Shown one piece after another: positions 46,445 through 57,897 of a stretch of DNA of 64,000 bases. The notes below the pieces were generated by a model. It worked only from the letters and a program-made list of their open reading frames with translations, made no database searches and was not told the origin of the DNA. Made by a program: the position numbers and the translations under genes. The stretch covers positions 372,001 to 436,000 of the forward strand of contig JAMWFC010000092.1 in NCBI GenBank assembly GCA_027475525.1, read 5' to 3'. Within the stretch, counting starts at the first letter, position 1. Each line of letters starts with the position of its first letter. Origin of the DNA: Macrolepiota albuminosa (lineage: Eukaryota > Basidiomycota > Agaricomycetes > Agaricales > Agaricaceae).

Positions 46445-48301
46445 ACCGCCTTCCCTGCCTTCCCCGCCCCCTCCCCTCAGCCACCCCCGGAAGTTTTCCC
46501 CCACGCCCCCCGGACCGTGCTCCCGCCACACCTCCTCGGCCAATTGATCCCAGGACGGGAGTGGCTCGCCCTCGTCCAAAACTCGCTCGAACCACGACCC
46601 CGGGGCCGGGACGTTCCTCCGGCGGTGTGCGACCACCAGCCTCCCCAACAAGTCCAGGCCCCGCTCCACCCCAGGGTCCCCTGCCTCGGACCGGAGCCCC
46701 TCTTGTAGGGACGCGAGCGCCGTGGCAGCCCCGTCTAGGAGCAGGCGATGCTCCCGAGCCCAGCCTGGAGAGGTCAGTGTTGACCCAACAGCGAGAAGAG
46801 GGAGATGCTCACTTAGGGAGGCCATGCGCCCGATGGCCACGTCCCGGCGCAGGGCCTCAACCAACTCTGGACCCGAGGGACCCTGCATCGGGATCCCCAC
46901 CTCCTGCTCCAGCCTGGCCCGCATAGCGTCCAGCTGGGCCTCGACTCCCCCCTGGGCCACCCTCGCCTCCTCCAGCTCCCGGCGGGCCGCCTCCCGATCC
47001 TCCTCCAGTCCCCGCCGGAGCGCCGCCTCCTCCCTCGCCGCCTCTCCTCCAGCTCCCGGCGGGCCGCCTCCCGATCCTCCTCCAGTCCCCGCCGGAGCGC
47101 CGCCTCCTCCCTCGCCGCCTTCTCGCGCTCCTTCCTTTTCCGGTCAGCCTGCTCCAACCGCCCCTGCAAAGCCCTCACCTCAGCACTCAGGGGCCGCCCG
47201 GACAACGGAGAAAACGTCGCCAGGGACAGGCGCACTGAAGGGGTCGGGGATGGAGACGGGGTCTCCACGGGCAGGCGCGCCCTCTTGGACGGACCCGGTG
47301 AGGGGCTAGGCGACGCCCGCCGCTTGCCCTTATCAGGGCATCCCCGCCCCTCCCGCCCCTGAGCGCCGGACCGGGTCACCCGACGGGTGATGAGGACCAC
47401 GGGCCGGCCCCGGCCCCCCACCCGGATGGCCCCCTGGCCCCCCGACCTGGCCCCCTGACCCCCCGATCCCCCGCTGGACGCCTCCGCAGACGCCGCAGGC
47501 ACCTCCACCTCCGGCTCCACCTCCTCATCCACCGGCTCCACCACCCAGTCCCGCTCCTTGACTCCCATCCTCCGGGTGATACCCTCCAGCAGCCATCCCT
47601 GCTCCCGGGAGACGCAACGCACTCTTCACAGTGCCGACACGGAACATCGCTCGTGGTTGAAGCGACAGGCGTCGCACACGGACGTGTCCCGGCAGGACGA
47701 AGGGCTCGGGGCCTCAAACTGACAGGGGACCATTCGTCGGGCACAGTGCAAGCACTGCACCGAAGTCAGCAAGGAAGACCAGGTCCGTTGCTAACACACC
47801 AGGCATGGGCGGGAAGCCCCCGGCGCCTCTCCAAAGCCTCTCCAAACAACTCCTGCGTCACGGACGCCCACGCAACGCGTCGATCCTCCGGGACCTCTGA
47901 CACAGTCCCTATCGCCATTCCGGAACGACGGAAACGGGGGGCAGGCAGCCGAGGGCGGGGAGGGGGCTGCGGACGGGGTTGGCGGACCGTCATCCGCGCA
48001 AAGGTGGGCGCGGGACGACTAGGGCGGGACTCCGGAGAGGCGCTGGGGCCTGCATTGGTGACAGGCTCCGGGAGCCAGCTCGGACCTGCCTCCAGAGCAG
48101 GGCTATTGCGTTGTTCTGTAAAAGGAAGGTCAGTAACGATAGGCGGACGGCGCGGGGACACTCATGTTGTCGAACGAGCGCCGCCACGCGCTCCCGATCG
48201 AGATGGGCACAATACCGCGCATCCCGGGCCCCCCATGCCATAAGGGGCGCGACCTCGTTAGTATCCGGGGGCGTCGGGGAATGCGTCGGTGTGCGCGACA
48301 T
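46427..48301 (-). CDS. TE3 antisense gene: Cys-rich plus coiled-coil protein, with introns
   Basis: ATG at 48,301, minus strand, 126 nt inside the 3' LTR. Exon 1 ends at 48,162. A 46-bp GT-AG intron (48,161-48,116) has a TACTGAC branch point, and the frame then continues through a Pro/Arg-rich segment. A second intron of 41 bp is plausible near 47,790-47,750 (CTGAC 10 nt before CAG). It leads into two CX2CX6C clusters (CLHCARRMVPC and CDACRFNHERC), a Zn-cluster-like arrangement. A TGA near 47,630 may be nonsense or lie in a third 42-bp intron. An acidic/Gly linker, basic segment (KGKRRASPSPSP), a charged coiled coil (about 47,190-46,950, broken by the 46,981 duplication) and a compact C-terminus to TAG at 46,427 follow. 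Function unknown; the layout suggests a nucleic-acid-binding regulator. Strong intron signals argue it is transcribed antisense to pol. Confidence 0.62.
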
Positions 48302-48410
48302 GGTTGGGTTGATGGTAAAAATTTTTTTTTTCGTTACGTGGCAGGACAGGCGCTGGATCCCACGCTCCCCGGTCCGAACCTCCGGCTACGCGCGCCTCAG
48401 AGGGTCTCGG

Positions 48411-48427
48411 CGCTGAGGGGGGGGTGA
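48411..48427 (+). other. TE3 polypurine tract
   Basis: GCTGAGGGGGGGGTGA directly before the 3' LTR TG; expected plus-strand DNA primer. Confidence 0.8.
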
Positions 48428-49292
48428 TGTCACGACCCCTCCCCTCCGGAACCTCCCCAGGACATCCCCGGAGCCCCACCCGGGGACCCCTCTCATCGAC
48501 CCCACAGCACGCCCCGCCCCCACAGCTGCCGACGCCGCCATCACACGCATCAAGGACCGCCATCAGCCATCATCGACCCCACAGCACGCCCCGCCCCCAC
48601 AGCTGCCGACGCCGCCATCACACGCATCAAGGACCGCCATCAGCCATCAACGATCGCCATCAGCCAGCCCCCCCGGGACCCCTGCATCACGACCCCGGGA
48701 TCAACCGCCATCAACGATCGGATCACGCGGCTCGCATCCGGCCATCACGCATCACAACTCCCTCTGCGCCAATTGATCACGCGTCCCCACATGCGCGATC
48801 CCGGTACACAGTCCCTGACCGCTACTCAATGACCCCCAGAACTCATCCCAGACACCCCGGAATCCCGAGACACGATCCGTAGTACTTATAGTATAGCTCC
48901 CCGTTGTATTTGCTAGTCTTGATATTACATACTTTGCTTACTTGGATATTGCGTGCCCTTTGCTTGACTGGTACGCCTTGATTGGTACGCTTCGACTGGC
49001 ACGCCTAAGTATTCGCGTGCTCTAAGTTTTGGTACGCACTTCGCGACTCTTGATTTACTAACTTGGTCTCGTCTTAGAACCTCCGGTTCACGACTCGACC
49101 CCCTCTAACTCTCAGCCACCCCCAACCCAAAACTCCCGGACTCTAGTCCCCTCTCCTGGGATTACCCCTGTCCTCGTCTTGAACCCCGGAGTCCTAGCCC
49201 CGGAGTTCCAGACACCTGAGTATTCGTAGGTCAAGTCCGCATCGTAAGGGCGTTGCTTTCCTGGAAGGCCCCCGACTCAGCGGAACCTGACA
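48428..49292 (+). mobile_element. TE3 3' LTR
   Basis: TGTCACGACCCC...AACCTGACA, 865 bp, including a 77-bp duplication at 48,494. Followed by CCCAA of the target-site duplication. Confidence 0.95.
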
Positions 49293-49305
49293 CCCAATAG
49301 GCCAT
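49293..49305 (-). other. Start codon segment of the TE2 third ORF
   Basis: On the minus strand this is ATG-GCC-TAT-TGG-G, up to the TE3 insertion. With one CCCAA removed it joins 37,585 in frame. It was found by reading the TE2 flanks together. Confidence 0.75.
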
Positions 49306-49468
49306 TTTAACTAAACACGTAGACTACGTGTATTGGGACTGAGAAAAGAAAGAAAAAAAAACAATCTCCCAACTCTGCTAGTGGTGTAAACAACCACAAA
49401 TACATGCCACTCGGCTTCTCACCGGCAATCAGAGTGGACTTTGTCCACATTCCACCACCACACACGCA
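49306..49468. other. TE2 spacer between pol and third ORF
   Basis: Non-coding; contains a perfect 8-bp hairpin ACACGTAG/CTACGTGT at about 49,316-49,332 and an A-rich run. Confidence 0.5.
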
Positions 49469-52400
49469 TTATGCGCGTTTTGCTAGCTGTTGAGGGCGTT
49501 TCACGCCCTGCAACTCTAGATATCTGTCCATTGCTGCAAGGTCTTTGCAGTGCACTAGCAGTTCCCAGGTAGTATCACCTTGGCTCCACCTCACCTCGAA
49601 TTCAAGGCTTCCCTTCGTCCACCGATGACCTATGAGGTCATCTATGAACCACTCCTGGTCATTGCCAGTTCCAAAGTCATACGGCTCCGGAGTTGCACGA
49701 TTAGGAAATAGCACATCACTACTGGCCATATACGGTCGCAATAGCGACACGTGAAACTTGGGCACTATCCTGCACGCTTGCAGCGCCTGGGGTAGTTCCA
49801 GCACGTAGTTAGACGTGCTCGGTTCCGCCTCAAGGACCTTATATGGTCCAATCCATTTCGGACACAGCTTGCTCGCCCTGCCTTTTGGCAGGTTCAAGTT
49901 CTTCGTCGAAAGGTACACTAGGCTCCCTTTCTTGATGTCCGGCTCATCATGTCTGCGATTATTTGCATGTTTGGTTTGCCATACACGTGATTCTATAATC
50001 GCGTCATAGGCATCTGCCAGATTCCTTAGCGCGTTGCGTGCAAACTGCTTGACTCCCACATGAATAACTTTGTCCGTACAAAGTTCACAAATCATTGAGG
50101 GCATGTAGCCATTGTTGAGTTCAAAGAGTGAGTACCCTGTGGTTTCCGATATACTCGCGTTTATCGCAAATTCCATGAGTGGACATCTATCCACCCAGTC
50201 CTTCTGATCAGGATGTACGAATGCTCGCAGTATTTGCATGATATTCCTATTTGCACGTTCAGTTTGACCATCCGTTTGCGGATGAAACGATGTCGACATG
50301 AGCAACTTTGCTCCTAGCAGCTTGTGCAACTCCTTCCACCATTTGGAAGTGAACTTAGCGTCTCGATTGCTTACGATTGAACTTGGCAGTCCATGGAGGC
50401 GTACTATCTCCTTGAGATAGATCCATGACAAGTCTGACGCGGTCATGGTGGTTCTCACCGGAATGAGATGGACCATACTGGTCATTCTGCAGATCACTAC
50501 CCACAGGTAGTTAAAGCCTTTCGACTCGGGGAACGGACCTATAAAGTCCATCCCAATCGAATCCCATGGTTTGACCGGTATGGGTAGCAAATGGAGCTTT
50601 CCCGGTGGCTTCAAAGTCGATACTTTCGACTGTTGACATAGCTCGCATGTCGAGCAGAATTGGCTCATCTCTTTGGCCATTTGCGGCCACCAGTACCAGC
50701 GTCGCACATAGTCCAGCGTTTTCTGAGTTCCGAAGTGGCCCACTACTCTATGGGCCTGGTCCAGGATAGTCATAATCAACGACCTCTCCCGGGGAATGCA
50801 GATGACTTTGGACCCCGTGGGTCTGGTAAGGTAGACAAGCTGCTGCTCCATCCTGAAGCGCAGATGCGCTTGGATATTGTTCAGAATCTCTACGAAGAGA
50901 TTATCATCCTTGTATCCTTGCTGGATACGTGTGCGGAATTGCGCATTGCCTAAGTCGGCCGGTGCAGGCGTATGGTCCTGTGACTCCAGCGCTTGCTGGA
51001 GCGTCATATCAGTACCTCTTGATTGCCTAAGTCGGCCGGTGCAGGCGTATGGTCCTGTGACTCCAGCGCTTGCTGGAGCGTCATATCAGTACCTCTTGCA
51101 GGCACCTCTTGCCTCATCTCTTCACTTGGCTGAGGGACCTCATGATCCACTAGCACCTGGGCTTCGATATCGCAAGTCTCTCGCTGTTCGTGCAGTCGCT
51201 TACTGCGACGTGTTTCCTGCACTCGCATGGCGTGTAACTCGACCCTATGTTCCCTGATTTCATGGAATCAATGCAGAGGCAAATCCTCGCCCTCTGGGTC
51301 AATACGTTTGTCCACCTGGACATAGTCATGTGCGTCATGGACGTCATCTCGAGTATCACTCTCGAAATACTGAGATAGGCAATCCGCCACTTTGTTCAAT
51401 TCACCTTTTACATAGGTGATGTCGAACTGGTACCACGACATGTAGTCGATCCAGCGACGTTGTCGCGGAGACAGGTGCATCTGAGTCTTGAAGAACTCTA
51501 GTGCTTTGTGATCCGTGATAATATGGATCTTATATCCCATCAGTTTATCCTCCCACTTTAGGAGGGCTTCCAGGATTGCGAGTGTTTCTAACTCGTGCAC
51601 AGCATAATTCTGCTGAGCAGCAGTGAATTTACGGGACATAAATCCTGCTGGTCGGCAAGTCTGCCATGTTTTACCCTGGCCAAACATGGCCCCAACTCCA
51701 GTCTTCGACGCATCGCAAATGAGCCAGATGGGCTTGTCGATGCGTGGGTCAATTGGCCGGATGACTGGTGTTTTCATGCATATGCGCTTAATCATCTCAA
51801 AACACCGCTGATGCAGTGGTCTCCAATGAAACGGTGACCCATTCTGGGTCATGGCCATAAGTGGCCCAGTGTATGCAGTAATGTCTGGCAAGAAATTGCC
51901 AATATAGTTCACCAGTCCGACAAATCGTTGGATATCATTATATGTGCGTGGAGTACGCCACTCTCGGATTTGGTCGAGCTTATCCGTATCCGGATGAATG
52001 CCCTTCTCGTCAATGACGTGACCGAGACAATCTATACTTGTTGCGTACAACTCGCACTTCTTCCATTTGAGATAGAGGCTGGCCTTCCGTAGTCATTCAA
52101 ATACGACTCGTAGGTGCTGCTCATGCTCCTCAATGGAGTCAGAAAATATGAATATATCGTCTAAATAGACGTGCATAAACTTCCCGATTACATCTCGGAA
52201 GATTGAGGTCATTAACCTCTGAAATGTCGCCGGTGCATTACAATCACCAATCTGCATGATGTTACTCATGAACGTCCCCATCAGGGACGAGAACAGTGTC
52301 TTCGGTATATCCTCTTCACGGATGCGAACCTGTTTGTACGCGTTTGTGAGGTCGATTTTCGACCAATACTTTGCTGTCGCGACATCTTCTCGTATCACTT

Positions 52401-55400
52401 CCTGATCTGGAAGAGGTGTTACATCCTTGACGGTATTATCATTGCGCTGTCGCACATCCAATGCAGTCTGTAATGTTCCATCCTTCTTGGGGATACAAAG
52501 CAATGGTGCAGCTTGCACTGGTGGTCGTGGTTCCCACCACTTCGCGTTTATGTATCTATTCGTCTTTTCACGAAGTTGATCCTGAAGTGCTCGCAGGCAG
52601 CGAGGCAAATGATACTTGTACTGCTTGTTATCGTCAATGAGGTTGATCTCATGATTAACCTCCCGCCACGGAGGAAGCTCTTCCTTCATTCTATTGACGA
52701 TATCAGCGAACTCCAGTTGCCATTGCTGGCACAATCGAGGAATATCCTCCTCTGTAAGGCTCAAAGCCTTGCCTTTTCCTTTGGCTACGCATGCTATACG
52801 CGGTTGAACCTTTGGTTCAAATCGCTCCTGTAAGGCACGTACGTGCTCCTCTGTGAGATCTTCCAGATTCAACCTTACAACCGGTTGTTTCCTCGTCGTA
52901 CTCGCCGACGACTGCACACTTCTCGCTTTCAGCAAAAATCTGTCAAATACGATATCCGATGTTTCGGAAATCTCGTCCTCTCGTGCGTGATGGTACACTT
53001 CTCCCATCTGGGTCACTTGCCCACTTCCCATAGCCTGCGTTACCATTGATACTACCAACTCATTCCACTCCCGTGGCATTCGTGGGTCATACGCCCATTG
53101 CACTCCTGGCCGAGGCACTGGTCGATCCATTAGCGACCTAGTGCTACCCACAGTTCCCATCGTACTGTATACCTCGTCCTTGATGAGATCCTCAACCTTC
53201 ACTCGAGAGCTAGTCGGCTGGCATTCCAGCGACTCCACCACGCGTTTACCTCGTCCTTGATGAGATCCTCAACCTTCACTCGAGAGCTAGTCGGCTGGCA
53301 TTCCAGCGACTCCACCACGCGTTTACTATGCTTATTCTTGCACTGCACAGCCTGTTTAGGCTTTCCATTGGTACACCCAGTCACATCCGGGTGCTTCCCC
53401 TTCTTCAGAGTTCCTTGAAACTCTTCCTCAGTCATCAGTATAGCTGGCGAATCAGCCGGCAGGCTTTTTGGTGGGGCCTGTTCGTCCTCCACCTCCTGTA
53501 CAGTCGCTCTCCTGCGACCATCTAGTCAGTTGCGCTCATCACGCCGCTTTTCAGTTGCGCAATAGCGCCTCAAACGACCATCTGTATCGTTCAACACCAC
53601 TTTCTCCACCTTCAAAGGTGTACCATTCACAACGACCATGTCGTTCACAAAATCCAGCGATACCTTGTTCTTACACATGAACGGCGTACTGATAATCATG
53701 TCGTAGCGATCAAAATTTGCTATATCCACGTATTCTTTTGTCGACGTTCCTGACGTCTTTATTCTCACCTCCGCGCCAAACTGCACCATAGTGCGACTCC
53801 CCACAGTCCCCAGCTGGAGCATCAAGGGCTCCTCCAGTTCATGAACACAAATCGCGTTGACGTGAGCAAACTGGGGCGTACAGTCCCCAGCTGGAGCATC
53901 AAGGGCTCCTCCAGTTCATGAACACGAATCGCGTTGACGTGAGCAAACTGGGGCGTAATGCCCGTAGTGGTACTCCCAGAGTCCCACAACGTCCATGCCG
54001 GATGTCCATTGACATCAACATACGTGACCAGGCACTCCTTCTCCTCGGGAGTATAGCGTGGCCGCTGCAACTTATTAGTTGCCTTCTGCAGGGTACATAC
54101 ATGACCAGGCACTCCTTCTCTTTGGAAGTATAGTGTGGCCGCTGCAACTTATTAGTTGCCTTCTGCAGGGTTACGCATCTCATTCGGACACGCTGATCTC
54201 CACGGCACTCCGTCAGTGCAAACAGGTGTTCCTCCTCGTCATCACGAGCATAGTAGTCGCTGTCGTACACATCCACTGCAACGTATTCATCGCCATCAAT
54301 CTGGACGCTCTCAGCGTCATCCACTTCCGACCCGTCAGCCTCTACATGCGGCTCCTCCTCCGTGTCGTCGACGACCTCATCGTCTTTGTCGTCACTGACG
54401 ACATCACTTGGTGCTGCAGCCATATGGGCCGCTCGGATGTGTGCCTTAGGAGGGGCAGGACACTCCTTAGCAAAATGCCCGCTCCTGCCACAGTTGTAGC
54501 ACGCTGATGGATCCCCGGCAGGCCTTCTCTGGGCCGCTCCTGGAGCCCCAGCGGTTTTGCCTGCTATACGTGGTACAGGCGCCACCACTCCTCTCAGTGC
54601 TACCTGATTCTAACCCGAAAAGGGTTGACTATCCTTTGCTGGCAATTGTCCAGCAGGCTTCGATCAAGGCCGTTGGCCTCCAGGGACTGTCTTACGAACA
54701 ACGAATCGCAGATTGTGATTGTTCTCCATATCTGTCCGTTTGGCCAGGAAGGTTCCCACCTTCACTGCCTGATGGTTCACTGTTCCTCAGCGTGAACTAC
54801 GCTGCTCATAATGGTTTGCAGTCCGTGTCGACTGCTCATAACAGATGGCATACGCCAAGAATTCGGTCACAGTATTGACCTCCGGAGACAAATTATCGTC
54901 GCGTATCAATGCTCTCCTCATGTCTGCAGGTATTCCGTCCAGGAATGTCTCGTGCATAGTGTATTCGTCTGGATAGACGGCCATATCCTGTGCATGACCT
55001 ACCAGGTCATCATAAAAGGTCTGGATGCCAGTCTTAGTGTCATACACTGCCTTTCTAAAGGCATCACGAGCTTCCTGCATCGTAGCAGCGTTGATGAACC
55101 GATTATACAGTCCTATCAGGACTTCTTTAAATGTCCAATGCGACTTGTTGCGATTAATGTGGAGAACATGTCGACGAAACCAATTCCGAGCCTCTCCCTC
55201 CATAAATTCGTGTAGCACGAATATCCTCTCCTGGTCCATGTCGTCTCCACCATAGCAGCAGGCTGCAAGGTGGTAGCACACATCCATGGCCCAGTCCTCC
55301 AGTTGAGAGAACCTATGTCCTCCAGCGTACGCACATATATGCTTACCATCGGATTTACGGGGACTTACCCCAGCAGGGAACTTAAATCTGACTCCAAGGG

Positions 55401-57257
55401 AGTCATCCACCAGACAAGTGAGGCGGTCATGCATATGATCCATATGGATCCTGACCGCTTCATTCATTCCCGGCGTAGTTTCATGCAAATCATGAGGTGC
55501 GGGCATCGAAAATGCCCAAGGACTGCGAAACAGGTGCTCATTGGCCACTCTTTCCGGCCGTGTGGTGGGCTGTTGCCTCACTTGTTGCTCTGCTGGTAAT
55601 CCACCAGCCTGCCTGCCACTATCACGACAATTATTATCGTCCTGATCGTCATTCCTATGATCACGTCCTCCACCGTCGTTATTGCGACGAATTGGCTCCC
55701 TCCGCTCGTAGTGGTCACTACTATTATCACTACCACCCGGATTTCTGTCCGGTTCAGCAGTTCGAGCCGCGAATTGTCGCCGCATCTCATCAACAGGCGT
55801 TACACCCTCGCGCCCTTCAAAGACTACCCCCTGGTTGTCAATTAATGACTCACCATGATCGCGCAAGTCCTGGTTGCGTATTCTCTGGTAATTGACGTGT
55901 TCATTCCAGTTGTCCACTAGGTGGACGTGTCGCACTACACGTCGTGGTCGCGTTTGCTCCTCAAGAATGTGGACTTTGTCCACCTCTTCCTTGATTGTAA
56001 CTTGCTTACGAGGTGTCTTAACCTCCTGCACTACAAGTATTGCCTCTGGCTCTGCCAGAGTTGTCGTCACAGTCTCCACCTCAGACAATGCCTGCTGAGG
56101 CACTCCGCTAAAAATGCGTTGACGGTTTGCGGCGTTCTGACACCGAATGTAGTCTTGCTGAGACTCATTAGCCTGACGAGGCGCATTGAGCAATTCCATC
56201 GTGTCCACGATTAATGGTGCTCGTCTGCGCACACTCATCTCACATTCTACTGAGTCGGCTGGAGTAGTCGTTGAGACTGCTGACCCTCGCGCTGCTTTGC
56301 GCTTAAGGTATTCTACCACTTCAAGTTCAAAGATGCGCACAAACAATTCAATATATTCATTTGAATCTGCACGGGGTACATCATGGCTCCTAGCAGCCAG
56401 CAACTGTAAGTGCTTGACTACATAAAGCTGAAGACGCTTTCGCGTCAATTCCTTCACGACCATCGGATATCGGTCCAACACCAGCTGTAACTGGACAGAC
56501 AAGGTCGAATGCGACCTTTTGCTTTCCTCATCATCTGAGGACTCCAACTCGGACTCTAAGTCCATAACTCTCCTGAGGCCGTCATGCCTCACTTGCGGCT
56601 GTTTGCCAGCCCGTCTGTGCAACTCTGGAATTCCAGGCGCTGGTGACGCCTTTTCCAACCCTACGACATTGTTGTCCTCCCTACTGACCACTATTGCTGG
56701 TCCTTGCTTCTGTCCTTGTGTCGTCAACGACGACAGTCCCGGTTCAGTGGCAGCATTGGCCACATATTCCAAATGCCATTCCATAAGTGCAGTCCAGAAT
56801 GTGGTGCTATGCGCAAACGCGCTGCCTTGTACCATTTCCGAGTACTGGGTAACATCCGGTTGACCCTCAGAGGGAGCTGAAGAGCTCTCGGGCAATACCG
56901 GATACATACCATTTCCGAGTACTGGGTAACGTCCGGTTGACCCTCAGAGGGAGCTGAAGAGCTCTCGGGCAATACCGGATACATCAGTGAAGGCATTTGG
57001 CTCGCTGGCAGCGACACTCCTGAGACCGCAGATCTCTCTCCTGGTTTTCCACCAGGTCGTACAATGGACATCATCCGTGATACGGATAGCCCACCAGGCA
57101 TTCCAAAACTTGTGCTGACATTGCGAGGGGTCGTTTTGTCCCGCTTTGGTGGAGGTTGGTATGCTGACGCAAATTGCGTCTTCACAGCTTGAAGCACAGG
57201 TAAGTCACCTGCGTCTGCAGCTGGGAACGGAGGATCCGGATCAAGAGAGCCAGTCAT
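49469..57257 (-). pseudogene. TE2 gag-pol polyprotein
   Basis: ATG at 57,257; stop at 49,469. If the five 77-bp duplications (56,830, 54,018, 53,803, 53,171, 50,945) are removed, the length is 7404 nt and all pieces fall in one frame of 2468 codons, broken only by about six stops (mostly CGA to TGA). Domains: coiled gag with a capsid-like region (GEARNWFRRHVL, about 55,190), zinc knuckle CYNCGRSGHFAKEC (about 54,480), retropepsin (LWDSGSTTTGI, about 53,970), and RT (SKIDLTNAYKQV; VYLDDIFIF near 52,160). RNase H follows (LICDASKTGVG), then integrase (AHRVVGHFG..CSTCELC; MDFIGPFP; SNRDAKF where Asp is Asn; TDGQTERAN) and a chromodomain-like C-terminus (WFIDDLIGHRW..LEFEVRWSQGDTTWE, about 49,640-49,540). 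The integrase change would block activity. Confidence 0.88.
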
Positions 57258-57368
57258 GGAAGCACGTTTTCAGCGTGATGCCAACAGAGAATCAAGAGGT
57301 TTTGATGATAGTTGCCTAGTCGGTAACAAGCCTAGAGTCTAAAGCCGATAGCAGAAGATTTAAAAAAA

Positions 57369-57542
57369 TGTAACCGGAGTTACGGGTTAGAACTATCTTG
57401 TGTGTATCACACAAGTGCTAAATCAGACCGCAGTATCGGATTTGACTAGTACTTAGAGTGAAAACAAGATGTTGTCTTACGTAATACTCTACTAATTGAT
57501 TATAGCGTCGTTGACGCTAAGAACACGGATGACTCCGTTACA
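57369..57542 (-). mobile_element. TE2 5' LTR (right)
   Basis: 174 bp, TGTAACCGGAGTTACG...ACTCCGTTACA. Perfect hairpins at 57,397-57,415 (CTTGTGTG/CACACAAG) and 57,504-57,518 (AGCGTC/GACGCT), and GTAAC/GTTAC at 57,370-57,383. After it (minus strand) comes TTTTTTTAAATC; no tRNA primer site was recognised. Confidence 0.93.
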
Positions 57543-57897
57543 GAGTTGCAGCAGCTGCTCAACAAAGTCTATGCATCTCCCTCCCCTTGACCCCTCAATG
57601 ACCCTGCAGAACCTGGCTGCTTGATCTACATCTGACAGGAACTTCTGAAGCTGACCCAGGCACTCCCTGCAGTCCTAACTCCAGAGCAACAGCAATAGAA
57701 AGAACAACAAAACACGTCAGCCATACTGTGATTCCTCAATCCAATGGGCAGATTATTTGATCAGCCTGCTGCCTGCACAGTAGGTTTGTCAGCTTGCTGT
57801 AGGGCTAACTCCATCCCCAGCACCTTTGAGACCTATAGACAACTCCAGAGGCCTCTGGAACTGCTCTTATAGATGGACAACACCTGACCCCTGCCAC
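57543..57897 (+). pseudogene. TE1 ORF1, continuation after TE2
   Basis: It resumes with the ELQQLL segment directly after TE2 and follows TE3 ORF1 through ..LNP(M)GRLF(D)QPAA..VGLS and FET.., with stops and CpG decay. Cut by repeat D at 57,898. Confidence 0.85.

Larger units (their letters stand above)
37586..49292 (+). mobile_element. TE3: full-length Ty3/Gypsy chromovirus, inner layer
   Basis: Long LTRs (859 and 865 bp, each carrying a 77-bp duplication) flank ORF1, ORF2, pol and an antisense gene. Target-site duplication CCCAA lies just outside (37,581-37,585 and 49,293-49,297). LTR copies differ at about ten visible sites, almost all at CpG. It is the youngest-looking element in the window, but pol has two TGA stops and an RNase H active-site change, so this copy is probably inactive. 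Confidence 0.95.
33970..57542 (-). mobile_element. TE2: Ty3/Gypsy element with 174-bp LTRs (minus), middle layer
   Basis: Two LTRs of equal length (33,970-34,143 and 57,369-57,542) differ at three visible positions, all C/T. Target-site duplication GAGTT lies immediately outside both (33,965-33,969 and 57,543-57,547). A polypurine tract read on the minus strand (ATTGGGGGGTA, 34,144-34,154) precedes the left LTR, so the element runs right to left. Interior: gag-pol (57,257-49,469) and an extra ORF (49,305-34,580). TE3 is inserted at 37,585/49,293. Confidence 0.93.

Noticed and set aside
37741..48720. Short repeats in the TE3 LTRs (CATCACGCATCA-like) as a CRISPR array or satellite
   Set aside because: They are low-complexity LTR sequence plus the 77-bp duplication; no spacer pattern, and the organism is eukaryotic.
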